Assembly: GCA_024635555.1 (NCBI GenBank)
Contig: JAGXIO010000017.1
Location: 29,797-93,796 of the forward strand
Origin: Saccharicrinis sp.
GTDB taxonomy: Bacteria; Bacteroidota; Bacteroidia; Bacteroidales; Marinilabiliaceae
DNA length: 64,000 nt
Reading direction: 5' to 3'
A program made the translations under genes and the position numbers. The notes beneath the pieces were generated by a model. That model saw nothing but the letters and a program-made list of their open reading frames with translations, made no database searches and had not been told where the DNA came from. Positions 29,226 through 39,158 of this stretch are shown here, one piece after another (the stretch's first letter is position 1; every line of letters begins with the position of its first letter).

Positions 29226-31022
29226 ATGTACGACATAAGGAATATCGCAATTATTGCGCACGTTGACCACGGCAAGACTACCCTGGTGGATAAAATGTTA
29301 CTAGCAGGTAAATTGTTCAAGGATCACCAGGAGGTCAAGGAACTTTTTATGGACAATAACGATCTGGAGCGGGAAAGAGGGATTACTATTCTTTCGAAAA
29401 ACGTTTCGGTAATGTACAAAGGCACGAAAATAAACATTATTGATACCCCAGGTCACTCGGACTTTGGTGGAGAAGTAGAACGTGTTTTAAATATGGCCGA
29501 TGGGGTTTTGCTTTTGGTAGATGCCTTTGAAGGTCCTATGCCACAGACTCGTTTTGTGTTGCAAAAGGCACTTAGACTAGGGTTAAAGCCCATTGTTGTT
29601 ATTAATAAGGTGGATAAAGCCAATTGCCGCCCTGAGGAAGTTCAGGAAGCAGTTTTTGACCTCATGTTTAACTTAGATGCCGATGAAGATCAGTTGAACT
29701 TTGTCACCCTTTATGGTTCGGCCAGAAACAATTGGATGAGTACCGATTGGAGAAAGCAAACCGATGATATATCGGCTGTATTTGATGCCGTTTTAGAAAA
29801 TATACCTGCTCCTAAAATCATTGAAGGTACGCCACAGATGCTTATCACTTCTTTGGATCACTCCCCATATACTGGACGAATTGCCATAGGACGTGTTCAT
29901 CGTGGCCAACTCAAGACCAATCAGCAGGTGGCGTTGATAAGTCGGGATGGCTCAATCACTAAAACTAAAATCAAAGAGATTAATATTTTTGATGGCTTGG
30001 GTCGCACCAAAGTAGACGAGGTGCAATGTGGTGAACTATGTGCCTTAATAGGCTTAGAAAAGTTTGATATTGGTGATACTATTGCGGATGTAGAAAACCC
30101 CGAAGCGCTTGATCCTATTGCTATTGATGAGCCTACCATGAGCATGTTGTTTACCATTAACAACTCCCCATTTTTTGGTCAAGACGGTAAATATGTTACC
30201 TCACGCCATATCAAAGATAGGTTGGATGCTGAGCTGGAAAAAAACCTGGCTCTTAAAATTGAAAATACCAATTCGGCAGACGCATGGAACGTTTTCGGGC
30301 GTGGCGTGCTTCACTTGGCTATTTTAATAGAAACCATGCGCCGCGAAGGCTACGAAATGCAAATAGGTCAGCCACGTGTAATTATAAAAGAGATAGCTGC
30401 CATTAAGCACGAACCTATTGAAGAACTCACCATTGACCTGCCCGACGAGTTTGCCGGAAGAGCAATTGAGATGGTAAGCCAGCGCAAAGGAGATATGTTG
30501 AGTATGGAACGTAAAGGCGAACGTGTGGTTATAGAGTTTACCATTCCATCGCGTGGAATTATTGGTTTACGTAACGCAATGCTTACTGCAACTGCCGGAG
30601 AGGCTATCATGGCGCATCGTTTTATCGAGTTTCAACCGTACAAAGGGCATATCGCCAAACGGATTAATGGTTCGCTTATTTCCATGGAAGATGGAGCAGC
30701 CATACCTTACGCATTGGATAAGTTGCAGGATAGGGGTGAATTTTTTGTGTCGCCACAGGAAAAGATTTACACAGGACAGGTAATTGGCGAAAACAACCGT
30801 GACGGTGATTTAACTGTTAACATCACAAAAACCAAAAAGCTGACCAACATGCGTACCTCAGGTACGGATGATAAAGTACGATTGGCTCCTCCCATTATTT
30901 TTTCTTTGGAGGAAGCACTGGAATATATTCAAGGTGATGAATATGTGGAGGTTACGCCAAAGTTTATTCGTATTCGCAAAATATTTCTGCAGGAGCACGA
31001 GCGCAAACGTCTTCCGAAGTAG
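29226..31022 (+). CDS. typA: Translational GTPase TypA/BipA
   Basis: [40 protein letters not shown]; full-length TypA architecture. Confidence 0.98.
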   Translation: MYDIRNIAIIAHVDHGKTTLVDKMLLAGKLFKDHQEVKELFMDNNDLERERGITILSKNVSVMYKGTKINIIDTPGHSDFGGEVERVLNMADGVLLLVDAFEGPMPQTRFVLQKALRLGLKPIVVINKVDKANCRPEEVQEAVFDLMFNLDADEDQLNFVTLYGSARNNWMSTDWRKQTDDISAVFDAVLENIPAPKIIEGTPQMLITSLDHSPYTGRIAIGRVHRGQLKTNQQVALISRDGSITKTKIKEINIFDGLGRTKVDEVQCGELCALIGLEKFDIGDTIADVENPEALDPIAIDEPTMSMLFTINNSPFFGQDGKYVTSRHIKDRLDAELEKNLALKIENTNSADAWNVFGRGVLHLAILIETMRREGYEMQIGQPRVIIKEIAAIKHEPIEELTIDLPDEFAGRAIEMVSQRKGDMLSMERKGERVVIEFTIPSRGIIGLRNAMLTATAGEAIMAHRFIEFQPYKGHIAKRINGSLISMEDGAAIPYALDKLQDRGEFFVSPQEKIYTGQVIGENNRDGDLTVNITKTKKLTNMRTSGTDDKVRLAPPIIFSLEEALEYIQGDEYVEVTPKFIRIRKIFLQEHERKRLPK

Positions 31023-31054
31023 GAAGAAGAAGTTTGGAAAATTATAATATAAGG

Positions 31055-31088
31055 AACGGTTCTTTTTTTTTTAAGAGCCGTTTTTTTT
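31055..31088. terminator. Hairpin terminator after typA
   Basis: aacggttctt ... aagagccgtt followed by T-run. Confidence 0.75.
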
Positions 31089-31108
31089 AGTTATGTGGGG
31101 TTATTTTA

Positions 31109-31318
31109 TCATTTCTGTAGGTAGTCTTGGTATATATCCTCTCTCTCATCTTCCCAAAAATCTAATCCCTGGGTTTGAGCAGAAAAATCACGCACTTCAT
31201 TATCTGATTGATTCAACTCTTCAATAAAAGTTACAATAACCCTGTATTGTTTTTTCTCGCTTACTTTTTCTGTAAGCCTTATGTTTTTACCATCGTATAT
31301 TCCGTTTACAGCAAGCAT
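31109..31318 (-). CDS. Small hypothetical protein, possible antitoxin-like
   Basis: 69 aa, MLAVNGIYDGKNIRLTEKVSEKKQYRVIVTFIEE; no toxin partner seen next to it. Confidence 0.5.
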   Translation of the reverse strand: MLAVNGIYDGKNIRLTEKVSEKKQYRVIVTFIEELNQSDNEVRDFSAQTQGLDFWEDEREDIYQDYLQK

Positions 31319-31491
31319 AGTTTTTGTTTTTTATATCTTTCACAAAGTTAGTGATTTATACTTGAAATGATTTAATGTTACTTTTTATTTCAACACTTCG
31401 TTATATTTTTGTAACTATCTGAATGTTAGAGTTTTTGCTGAGTTACGCGATTTTCGCTAACCCCTTGATAATATAGCGTTTGTAAATAAGT

Positions 31492-32787
31492 CTAGTTTCT
31501 ATTATCTAAAATCCCTGTCTGCCGACAGGCAGGTATCGGTCTATTGATTAATGCATCCGCTACCACTCTACCTGTACTGCCCTCATTGCACTCAATTAAT
31601 TGAAAAATATATGTTGGTTTAAGACCCTGTTCGGTGCGGTGCGACACATAAATAATGGCTGTATCGCTTTGCTGGGCTATTTCTTGAACCAGTTCAACCA
31701 TGAGTGCGGCACTATCATCATCGAGACCTGTTGATGGTTCGTCAAGAATTAAAAGAGGAGGGTGCTTAATCATGGCGCGTACAATGAGCACCAAGCGTTG
31801 GTTTACTTGCGACAGGTCGCTAAAACGCAGGTTCTTTTTATCATCCAAGTTAATTACTCTAAGCCAGTCCATTGCTAATTTTTTTTGTTGGTCACTGGGC
31901 TTGGAATATAGCCCCACGCTATCCATCAGCCCCGAAATAATCATTTGCAAGGCATTATGGTTACCCCGAAAGTTGTCGGTAAGGGAAGGTGTAAAATAAC
32001 CTATCTTTTCTTTTATCTGCCATACGCTTTCGCCACTCCCTTTTTTTTGTCCAAATAAATATATCTCCTGACCAAAAGCTTTGGGATTATCGCCATAAAT
32101 CATGGAGAGCAGCGTGGTTTTTCCAGAGCCATTGGGGCCTTTTAAATGCCAAAATTCACCTTTTTTTATTTGCCAGGTTATGTCCTTCACAACAATTCTG
32201 TTGTTGTAGCTCACACTCACCCCGTCCATCTCCACCAGCACGTGGGGTAAATTGTTGAAGGGTTTTAAGGGGCCGGGGATAGTAACATTTAGTGTTTGCG
32301 GCTTTTGTGCGGTATTTAGTTCGTACGCTTGCACAGAGTGCCAATGCAATGTGTCATCGGGTAGTATTTGAAGTATGTTATTAATAAAAGGCAAGATATC
32401 GGTGTGTCTTTTATATAGCTGAACAATAGGGATATGCAGCGCAACATGCTCCAGTTGTTTTTTTAATTGCTGTACCGACTCCACGTCCAAACAATCGAAG
32501 GGATTGTCTAAGACCAAAAAATCCGGTTTTTGTTGCATCAGATATTTTAACAATGCTTTGCGCTGCTCGCCACTGCTAAAGGTGCGAATACTTCTTTCGT
32601 CATCGTTCGTTAATAAAAAATTATCGTGTCGCAGTTCCTCGTCGATTAATTTTTCGAGGGTAACGGTAGAGAACAGCAATCCCTTTTTACCTTGCAAAAA
32701 AGCTATTTTTCCATCTCCCATGAGGAGTTGCTGCATCCATCTTTGCTTCATGGAAAGCCCTTTACTTTCTATTGCAAAATGTTTCAA
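31492..32787 (-). CDS. Double-domain ABC-type ATPase (ModF-like), asymmetric motifs
   Basis: NBD1: SSGEQRKALL, FLVLDNPFD but no P-loop; NBD2: LKGPNGSGKTTLLSMIYG, LLILDEPSTGLD. Confidence 0.88.
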   Translation of the reverse strand: MKHFAIESKGLSMKQRWMQQLLMGDGKIAFLQGKKGLLFSTVTLEKLIDEELRHDNFLLTNDDERSIRTFSSGEQRKALLKYLMQQKPDFLVLDNPFDCLDVESVQQLKKQLEHVALHIPIVQLYKRHTDILPFINNILQILPDDTLHWHSVQAYELNTAQKPQTLNVTIPGPLKPFNNLPHVLVEMDGVSVSYNNRIVVKDITWQIKKGEFWHLKGPNGSGKTTLLSMIYGDNPKAFGQEIYLFGQKKGSGESVWQIKEKIGYFTPSLTDNFRGNHNALQMIISGLMDSVGLYSKPSDQQKKLAMDWLRVINLDDKKNLRFSDLSQVNQRLVLIVRAMIKHPPLLILDEPSTGLDDDSAALMVELVQEIAQQSDTAIIYVSHRTEQGLKPTYIFQLIECNEGSTGRVVADALINRPIPACRQTGILDNRN

Positions 32788-32884
32788 TCTATTTTTTTAA
32801 ATGGTTTATGTTTTGTTATAGTCGGCAATATAGGCCTATATAGTCGGCAATGTGCATTCTTTAGCCGCTTCAGTTAACTATTGA

Positions 32885-34354
32885 TTATTGTTCAAATTGT
32901 TGTTGTAAGAGGTCAATTCTCCGGGTTATATCAGTCAGGTGTTCGCCGTTATTCAATCTTTTGGCTTCATCGAGATAGAATTTTGCCGTAACAGGATTTT
33001 CTTCCAGATATAGTTCGGCAGTAAAAAGAGCTGCATAGGGTGCAAAATACCTTTGGTCGTCATCGCCCATTTTTATGGCTTCGGAATAGTGGAATATGGC
33101 TCTGGCCTTTTGGTCTATCATCTGATAACATCTTCCCAGTCGGTACTGAAGTTCGATGTTTTGTGCAGGCCCTTTTATGCTTGCTTGGTGAACAGTAAGC
33201 GTGTCAATCGCATCTTTATATTTTCCAGCATCAAATAAAATTCGGGATTGCAACAGTGTTTTGTGGAGTTTATTATCCAATGAATTCTCGTAGTTCGCCT
33301 GCTTGTCCTCCCAGGTTGGATAAGCTTTCAGCTTAGATATAATTTTTTGCTGTTGATGGTAGTTATCAGTTGCATCGGTTAAAAAATAATGCCATGATAG
33401 GTAGCGGTGCGCATCGGCAACAAACTGACCGGATGTATTTTTTTTGATATATTCTAAAAGTGTCTTTTCAGCTTTTTTGTCAAAACTGAGCACTTGGTAC
33501 TTGCCTTTTAGATAAAGCATAGGCAAAAAGGTCTGGGTGGTACTATCCGCAAACCAGGGTGTTGCCAGTGATGGTTTGCGTATTTTAAATGCGCATCGTG
33601 TTAGTGCAAACTGCGCTAAGGGAGTCAGTTGGCTAGCTTGACTGTCGAGAATTAATTTTTCTATTTCCTTATCGCTTACATCAAATTTAAGATAGCTAAA
33701 AGCGAGATGAATAATGGCATCCTGCTTATAAGCTATTTTTTTTCCGTTGGCTTCTAAGTAGGCATTCAGCGCAGCAAAACCTCTTTCGCTGTCGCCACCA
33801 TAGCCTATCCATCCAGCCCATCGGTTATAGGGCTGTGGCATATTACTCATAAGAAGGTTAAAAATTCCTGTGAGTTTTAAGTTGGAAATGAGTTTGGGAT
33901 GTTCGCTTTCGCTTTTTTGCCAATACCTGTAAGCTTTAAAAAAGGAGAGTATGGCATCCCTTTGTTTATCTGCCACATATTCCATAATGCCTTTTTGTAA
34001 GTATATCTCCGACAAAAATGCCAAAGTGCGCACTTCGCCATCGGAATATTTATTTAAGGTATCGTTAATGCTGTTAAGCTGCTCACTGTAATTGGTTGGG
34101 AAGGTGTTATTTATCATTTCGCGAAGAAACAATTGATAATGACTTAAATAAGCCTTTTCAGCAGGGCTACATTCTATGACAATGGAATCGTTGCTTGTGT
34201 TGTTGCTTGTGTTGTTGCCTATGTTGGTGCTATTTAGAACCGCATAAAAACTACGTTGGAATGCCGTATTGATATTTTGAGTCCACGTTACTTGTTGCAC
34301 AGCCAACAAAATAAATACGGCAAACACCACTCGTAAATGTAACACATAAACCAT
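32885..34354 (-). CDS. TPR-like repeat protein with N-terminal signal/TM
   Basis: Helical repeats (AIFHYSEAIKMGDDDQRYFAPYAALFTAELYLEENPVTAKFYLDEAKRL). Confidence 0.7.
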   Translation of the reverse strand: MVYVLHLRVVFAVFILLAVQQVTWTQNINTAFQRSFYAVLNSTNIGNNTSNNTSNDSIVIECSPAEKAYLSHYQLFLREMINNTFPTNYSEQLNSINDTLNKYSDGEVRTLAFLSEIYLQKGIMEYVADKQRDAILSFFKAYRYWQKSESEHPKLISNLKLTGIFNLLMSNMPQPYNRWAGWIGYGGDSERGFAALNAYLEANGKKIAYKQDAIIHLAFSYLKFDVSDKEIEKLILDSQASQLTPLAQFALTRCAFKIRKPSLATPWFADSTTQTFLPMLYLKGKYQVLSFDKKAEKTLLEYIKKNTSGQFVADAHRYLSWHYFLTDATDNYHQQQKIISKLKAYPTWEDKQANYENSLDNKLHKTLLQSRILFDAGKYKDAIDTLTVHQASIKGPAQNIELQYRLGRCYQMIDQKARAIFHYSEAIKMGDDDQRYFAPYAALFTAELYLEENPVTAKFYLDEAKRLNNGEHLTDITRRIDLLQQQFEQ

Positions 34355-34393
34355 AAAGGAGCTTATAAATATTTAGCAAAGATAAATAATAAA

Positions 34394-34417
34394 AAAGGCC
34401 ACTCTTGAGTGGCCTTT
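34394..34417 (-). terminator. Hairpin terminator for the minus-strand operon
   Basis: aaaggccactc tt gagtggccttt, T-tract on the minus strand. Confidence 0.85.
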
Positions 34418-34438
34418 AACTATTTTTATGGGAGGTAT

Positions 34439-35203
34439 CTAACCTTCAACTTGCTCTTGGTCTATTTCGTTGTCAACTAATATTCGGCCACAGTATTCGC
34501 AAACAATTATTTTTTTACGCGATTTGATGTCCACTTGTCGCTGTGGTGGTATTTTATTAAAACATCCGCCACAAGCATCCCGTTCAACCGGAACTACGGC
34601 TAATCCGTTGTTGGCATTGGATCGGATACGTTTGAAGGCGGTTAATAAGCGATCCTCAATGGTATCCTCAATTTGTGAAATCTTTTTGATTCTTTTGTCT
34701 TCGTCGTTCTTTGTCTCGGACACAATATCATCAAGTTCTTTCTTTTTGGCAGCAAGGTCACCTTTCCTGTCACTCAACAATTGTTTCGACGATTCAATAA
34801 CACCCTGTTTAGCTCCAAGATCTGCCGTAAATTCTTTGATTCTTTTTTCGCTCAGCTCAATCTCGAGCTTCTGGAACTCAGTTTCTTTGGACAAGGAATC
34901 AAATTCGCGGTTGTTACGCACGTTGGATTGTTGTGCTTCGTATTTTTTTATCAGTAACCCTGATTCTTTGATGTCGTTCTTTTTTTCTGCAATAGAATCC
35001 GTCAGGGCTTTCACTTCATTATCGTAATTGGAAATACGGGTCTCCAGACCTTCGATCTCGTCTTCCAAATCCTGCACCTCAAGTGGTAACTCTCCTCTAA
35101 GTGTTCTGATTTTGTCAACCTCGGTTGCCACTCTTTGCAAATCGTACAATGCCTTTAGCTTCTCTTCTACCGACATTTCAGCTTTTTTACTTTTTGTTGC
35201 CAT
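34439..35203 (-). CDS. C4-type zinc ribbon/coiled-coil protein
   Basis: Coiled coil then CGGCFNKIPPQRQVDIKSRKKIIVCEYCGRILV. Confidence 0.93.
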   Translation of the reverse strand: MATKSKKAEMSVEEKLKALYDLQRVATEVDKIRTLRGELPLEVQDLEDEIEGLETRISNYDNEVKALTDSIAEKKNDIKESGLLIKKYEAQQSNVRNNREFDSLSKETEFQKLEIELSEKRIKEFTADLGAKQGVIESSKQLLSDRKGDLAAKKKELDDIVSETKNDEDKRIKKISQIEDTIEDRLLTAFKRIRSNANNGLAVVPVERDACGGCFNKIPPQRQVDIKSRKKIIVCEYCGRILVDNEIDQEQVEG

Positions 35204-35207
35204 TCTG

Positions 35208-36302
35208 CTACAAATATTTAATAGGATTTGTATTTACATTAGATAAACGAAGCGCAAAATTAGGTATTTTTTTTGTAAGTAACTCATAAAATACCTCTTT
35301 AGTAAACTGTTCGCTTTCAAAGTGTCCAATATCGGCAATAATAATTTCATTTTCGGCATCCGAAAACTGGTGATACTTAAAATCGCCACTGATAAAAATA
35401 TCGGCACCAATGCTTTTTGCACGGTTTAATAAAAAGCTGCCAGCCCCTCCACAAACCGCCACTTTTTTTATTGGTTTTCCTAATAAGTGGGTGTAGCGTA
35501 CTGCTCCGGCACCAAATATCTCTTTAATTCTTTTTAAAAACACAATTTCTTCCTCTTCATTTTCGAGTATGCCGTACATGCCCGAGCCTACTTGTTCGTA
35601 GGCGTTGTTCAATAGGTACACATCGTAAGCCACTTCCTCATAAGGATGCGCTAGTTTTAAGGCGGATATTACTTTTGATTTTAAATGGGCAGGAACAACA
35701 GTTTCTATTCTAATTTCTTTTTCGCTGTGGAGTTCGCCTTTTTTACCTGCAAAGGGATTGGTGCTTTCGTTGCCTCTATAAGTGCCCTGCCCCTCCAAAT
35801 TAAAACTACAACTGTCGTAATTTCCAATATGGCCTGCACCTGCCTCAAAAATTGCGGTTCGCACGCTTTCGGCTTGCGCCAGTGGCACAAAAGTAACTAT
35901 CTTAAACAGTTCGCCTTTTTTAGGTTCCAGAATTTTGCAATCGCGCAAACCAATTTTTTCGCATATTTTGCCGTTCACACCTTTCATTACGCTATCCACG
36001 TTGGTGTGCCCTGCATAGATGGCTAAATCGTTTTTTATGGCTTTAATGATGATGCGTTCGTTATAGTTATTGCCGTTAAATCGTTTTAGTCCGCCCATGG
36101 CCACCGGATGGTGCGCCAATATGAAGTTATAGCCTAATTCAATTGCTTCGTCGAGCACTTCTTCCGTTACATCAAGGGTAATCAATATGCCGGTAACCTC
36201 AGCGTTCATATCACCGATTATAAGCCCTGCATTATCGTAACTTTCTTGAAAGGAAAGCGGCGCAAAGTCTTCCAGTATTTGGGTGATGTGTTTTATTTGC
36301 AT
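35208..36302 (-). CDS. Nif3-like dinuclear metal centre protein
   Basis: APLSFQESYDNAGLIIGD, LAHHPVAMGG, AGHTNVD; last part DIFISGDFKYHQFSDAENEIIIADIGHFESEQF. Confidence 0.96.
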   Translation of the reverse strand: MQIKHITQILEDFAPLSFQESYDNAGLIIGDMNAEVTGILITLDVTEEVLDEAIELGYNFILAHHPVAMGGLKRFNGNNYNERIIIKAIKNDLAIYAGHTNVDSVMKGVNGKICEKIGLRDCKILEPKKGELFKIVTFVPLAQAESVRTAIFEAGAGHIGNYDSCSFNLEGQGTYRGNESTNPFAGKKGELHSEKEIRIETVVPAHLKSKVISALKLAHPYEEVAYDVYLLNNAYEQVGSGMYGILENEEEEIVFLKRIKEIFGAGAVRYTHLLGKPIKKVAVCGGAGSFLLNRAKSIGADIFISGDFKYHQFSDAENEIIIADIGHFESEQFTKEVFYELLTKKIPNFALRLSNVNTNPIKYL

Positions 36303-36429
36303 GTGGATGGATTTTGAAAGAAATATTGGAAGGTCGTTAAATGTAAAAAAATAGTAGGGGAGTACAAATATTTCTTCATTTACGGTCTATTCGAACCAAG
36401 GTTGAACCAAGTCTTGATGTTTATGATTC

Positions 36430-36735
36430 TTAAACTATTTCAATTCCAGTATTTTTTATTTCGAAAGCGAAGGGATTAGAGGAGTTGAAATCTTGTTCCT
36501 TAATAGGATGAGGTTCTATTCTTAGGTCAATGTTTCTCCGTAGCTTCATTAATAATTTTTGTGTGAAAAAAAAGTCAGGCATGTTTTGCACAATAATAGC
36601 TATGTCAATATCGCTATCCTCCCGTTCATCACCTTTAGCATGTGAACCGAATAAATATGCTTTTTTAACCCCTAAATCATTAGGAATCAGTCTTAAATAC
36701 TGTTTAACTGTTTCTATAACTGATTGATTAGCCAT
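36430..36735 (-). CDS. MNT-type nucleotidyltransferase domain protein
   Basis: YLFGSHAKGDEREDSDIDIAII (GSxxxG..DxD). Confidence 0.92.
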   Translation of the reverse strand: MANQSVIETVKQYLRLIPNDLGVKKAYLFGSHAKGDEREDSDIDIAIIVQNMPDFFFTQKLLMKLRRNIDLRIEPHPIKEQDFNSSNPFAFEIKNTGIEIV

Positions 36736-36738
36736 TTT

Positions 36739-36893
36739 CTTATAGTTTTAATTCGTGCAATCCAAATGTCGGTATATTCTTTTGTACAAAGACGGTGAAA
36801 GTCCTTTTTTGAGATAGAATAACTTTTCTCATCTTAGATAATCTTTCATAAAATCAATCTCATTATCTCTATTTTTTCGGCTTGAAAATTCAT
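36739..36893 (-). pseudogene. Decayed small ORF(s) upstream of the MNT gene
   Basis: Minus-strand frame reads MNFQAEKIEIMRLIL* ... DEKSYSISKKDFHRLCTKEYTDIWIARIKTIRK, with in-frame stops. Confidence 0.4.
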
Positions 36894-36907
36894 AATATAT
36901 GAATTTT

Positions 36908-37279
36908 TTATTCCGCATCCTTTTCCATATTCTCCTTCAACTCCAACAAAACACCTCTGATTTCCTGTAGTTTTTTTATCACCTCAAAATTATTGACCGT
37001 ACCTTCTTTGTTGTCTTCCAACTTTTTTTGTGCACCTTTCAATGTCATTCCCTTTTCTTTTACCAAATAAAATATCAGATGGAAGTTATCCACATCGGCT
37101 GGCGTAAACATTCGGTTTCCCTTTTTATTTTTAAAGGGTTTAATAATATCGAATTCCTTTTCCCAAAAGCGGATGAGCGATGTTTTAACATCGAACATTT
37201 TTGACACTTCGCCAATGGTAAAATACATTTTTTCTATTTTCGGTTCTTTGTAAGGCATGTTGTTAGCGTTAAATGGCAA
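36908..37279 (-). CDS. MerR family transcriptional regulator
   Basis: YFTIGEVSKMFDVKTSLIRFWEKEFDIIKPFKNKKGNRMFTPADVD. Confidence 0.96.
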   Translation of the reverse strand: MPFNANNMPYKEPKIEKMYFTIGEVSKMFDVKTSLIRFWEKEFDIIKPFKNKKGNRMFTPADVDNFHLIFYLVKEKGMTLKGAQKKLEDNKEGTVNNFEVIKKLQEIRGVLLELKENMEKDAE

Positions 37280-37523
37280 TAAGATGTGGCTATTGCAGCC
37301 GTGTTTTATTAGTACAAGATGGCTGTTTATTAAGGTTAATTTGGTTCTGCGATATACGGATAGGGTAAAAATACTTCATTTTTGGTAAAAACCTTCAATA
37401 ATTGGTCGAAATGCAATTTTAGATGGAACAATTTGATTTGCAAAAAACTGAATAATATCATTTTGACCTTTTAGGCGGTTTGCTGCGTCCAAATCGTTAT
37501 TTTTGTCAAAAATCGTAAAATAT

Positions 37524-38627
37524 ATGATACGCTATTTTGTTCTTGTACTTGCCTTAACGCTTGGAATGCTAAATGTGAATGCGCAAAACGACACGCTCAT
37601 TTCGTTTGTCGGCGTGGGGGATATGATGTTGGGCACCGATTTTCCTAAAGAGGAATACCTGCCCCCTAATAACAATCCCCGCCCATATATTTCCGAAGCT
37701 GTTCCTTATTTGCAACAGGCCGACGTGACCTTTGGTAATTTGGAAGGCTGTTTTTTAGATGAGGGGCCGGTTGTAAAACAATGCAAGGACACTACCAAGT
37801 GCTATGCCTTTAAAATGCCCGAGCAGTATGCCCCAATTTTTAAGGAGTCTGGCTTCGATTTTCTGAGTCTGGCCAATAACCATATCCGTGATTTTGGACA
37901 GGTGGGAACGCATACAACCCGTTATCATCTTGATAAGATGGACATGGCATGGGCCGGTTTGCTGGATAAACCCACGGATACTTTGCGTGTTAAGGGTGTA
38001 AAAGTAGGCATGGCAGCTTTCTCCCCCAATACAGGAACAGTGGACATCAATGATTTGCCCGGTGCCATTGGTATCGTCAAAAACTTAAAAAAGGACTGCG
38101 ATATTGTTATTGTTTCATTTCATGGGGGAGCGGAAGGTGACGAGCATCAGCATATAACGCGTAAACAGGAAATATTTTACGGTGAAAACAGGAGCAACGT
38201 ATATGAATTTGCTCATGCCATGATTGATGCCGGTGCAGATATTATTTTTGGACATGGTCCACATGTCACACGCGCCATGGAAGTGTATAAAAATAGGTTC
38301 ATTATTTACAGTTTGGGTAATTTTGCCACCTACTCACGTTTTAATCTGGCAGGAGCGAATGGTTTAACGCCCATCATAAAGGTATATACCAACCGTAAAG
38401 GAGAGTTTGTTAGAGGGGAGATTATTCCTTTTAAGCAGGTGAAAAACGTTGCCCTAACCTACGATCACAGTAGAGCGGTGATATATAAGATTAAGGATCT
38501 TACCAAAATTGATTTCCCGGAACTCAGTCATCGTTTAATGATTGAACCCAATGGCAAATTTGGTATGCCTTTTGAAACAAAGTTGAAACCCAAAGGGCTT
38601 GAACTCGATTTTAGCACTGTAAAGTAA
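37524..38627 (+). CDS. CapA family (poly-gamma-glutamate synthesis-like) metallophosphatase-fold protein
   Basis: SFVGVGDMMLGTDFP, NLEGCFLDEG, SLANNHIRDFGQ, IIFGHGPHVTRAMEVYKNRFIIYSLGNF; ATG at 37524 preferred. Confidence 0.95.
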   Translation: MIRYFVLVLALTLGMLNVNAQNDTLISFVGVGDMMLGTDFPKEEYLPPNNNPRPYISEAVPYLQQADVTFGNLEGCFLDEGPVVKQCKDTTKCYAFKMPEQYAPIFKESGFDFLSLANNHIRDFGQVGTHTTRYHLDKMDMAWAGLLDKPTDTLRVKGVKVGMAAFSPNTGTVDINDLPGAIGIVKNLKKDCDIVIVSFHGGAEGDEHQHITRKQEIFYGENRSNVYEFAHAMIDAGADIIFGHGPHVTRAMEVYKNRFIIYSLGNFATYSRFNLAGANGLTPIIKVYTNRKGEFVRGEIIPFKQVKNVALTYDHSRAVIYKIKDLTKIDFPELSHRLMIEPNGKFGMPFETKLKPKGLELDFSTVK

Positions 38628-38646
38628 AGGGGCATAGTTTTTTTAC

Positions 38647-38654
38647 TATTTTTG
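38647..38654 (+). promoter_or_regulatory. Bacteroidota -7 promoter element (TAnnTTTG)
   Basis: tatttttg just upstream of the dCMP deaminase; overlaps the listed ORF start, arguing for the start at 38685. Confidence 0.55.
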
Positions 38655-38684
38655 CACTTCAATATTTTACGGATTGATTTTGGG

Positions 38685-39125
38685 ATGAATAAAAAAGACT
38701 TTTCGGCTGAAGAGAAACAGCTTCTCCTTGATAAAAGATATTTGCGAATGGCTCATGTCTGGGCCGAAAATTCCTATTGTGAGCGCCGACAGGTAGGTGC
38801 CTTGCTGGTAAAGGAAAAGATGATTATAAGTGATGGTTATAACGGAACCCCTTCGGGTTTTGAGAATAACTGCGAGGATGAAAACAAAATTACCAAACCC
38901 TATGTTTTACATGCCGAAGCCAACGCCATTACAAAGGTGGCACGCTCAAACAACAGTTCGGAGGGGGCAACACTTTACGTTACCTGTTCGCCGTGTATCG
39001 AGTGCGCCAAGTTAATCATTCAATCGGGCATCGTACGCGTGGTTTATAATCAGCTATACCGTGTAGAGGATGGTGTAAATTTATTAAAAAGAGCAAATAT
39101 TAAAACGGTTAACATCGAGATGTAA
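38685..39125 (+). CDS. dCMP/cytidine deaminase family protein
   Basis: HAEANAI and CSPCIECAKLI zinc motifs. Confidence 0.95.
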   Translation: MNKKDFSAEEKQLLLDKRYLRMAHVWAENSYCERRQVGALLVKEKMIISDGYNGTPSGFENNCEDENKITKPYVLHAEANAITKVARSNNSSEGATLYVTCSPCIECAKLIIQSGIVRVVYNQLYRVEDGVNLLKRANIKTVNIEM

Positions 39126-39158
39126 CCCTTAGATATTTATTTTATCGAAATATAAAAA

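Noticed and set aside
34470-35027. 185-aa plus-strand ORF antisense to the zinc-ribbon protein
   Set aside because: Ser/Leu-rich composition typical of the reverse complement of a coiled-coil gene; the opposite strand encodes a clear C4 zinc-ribbon protein
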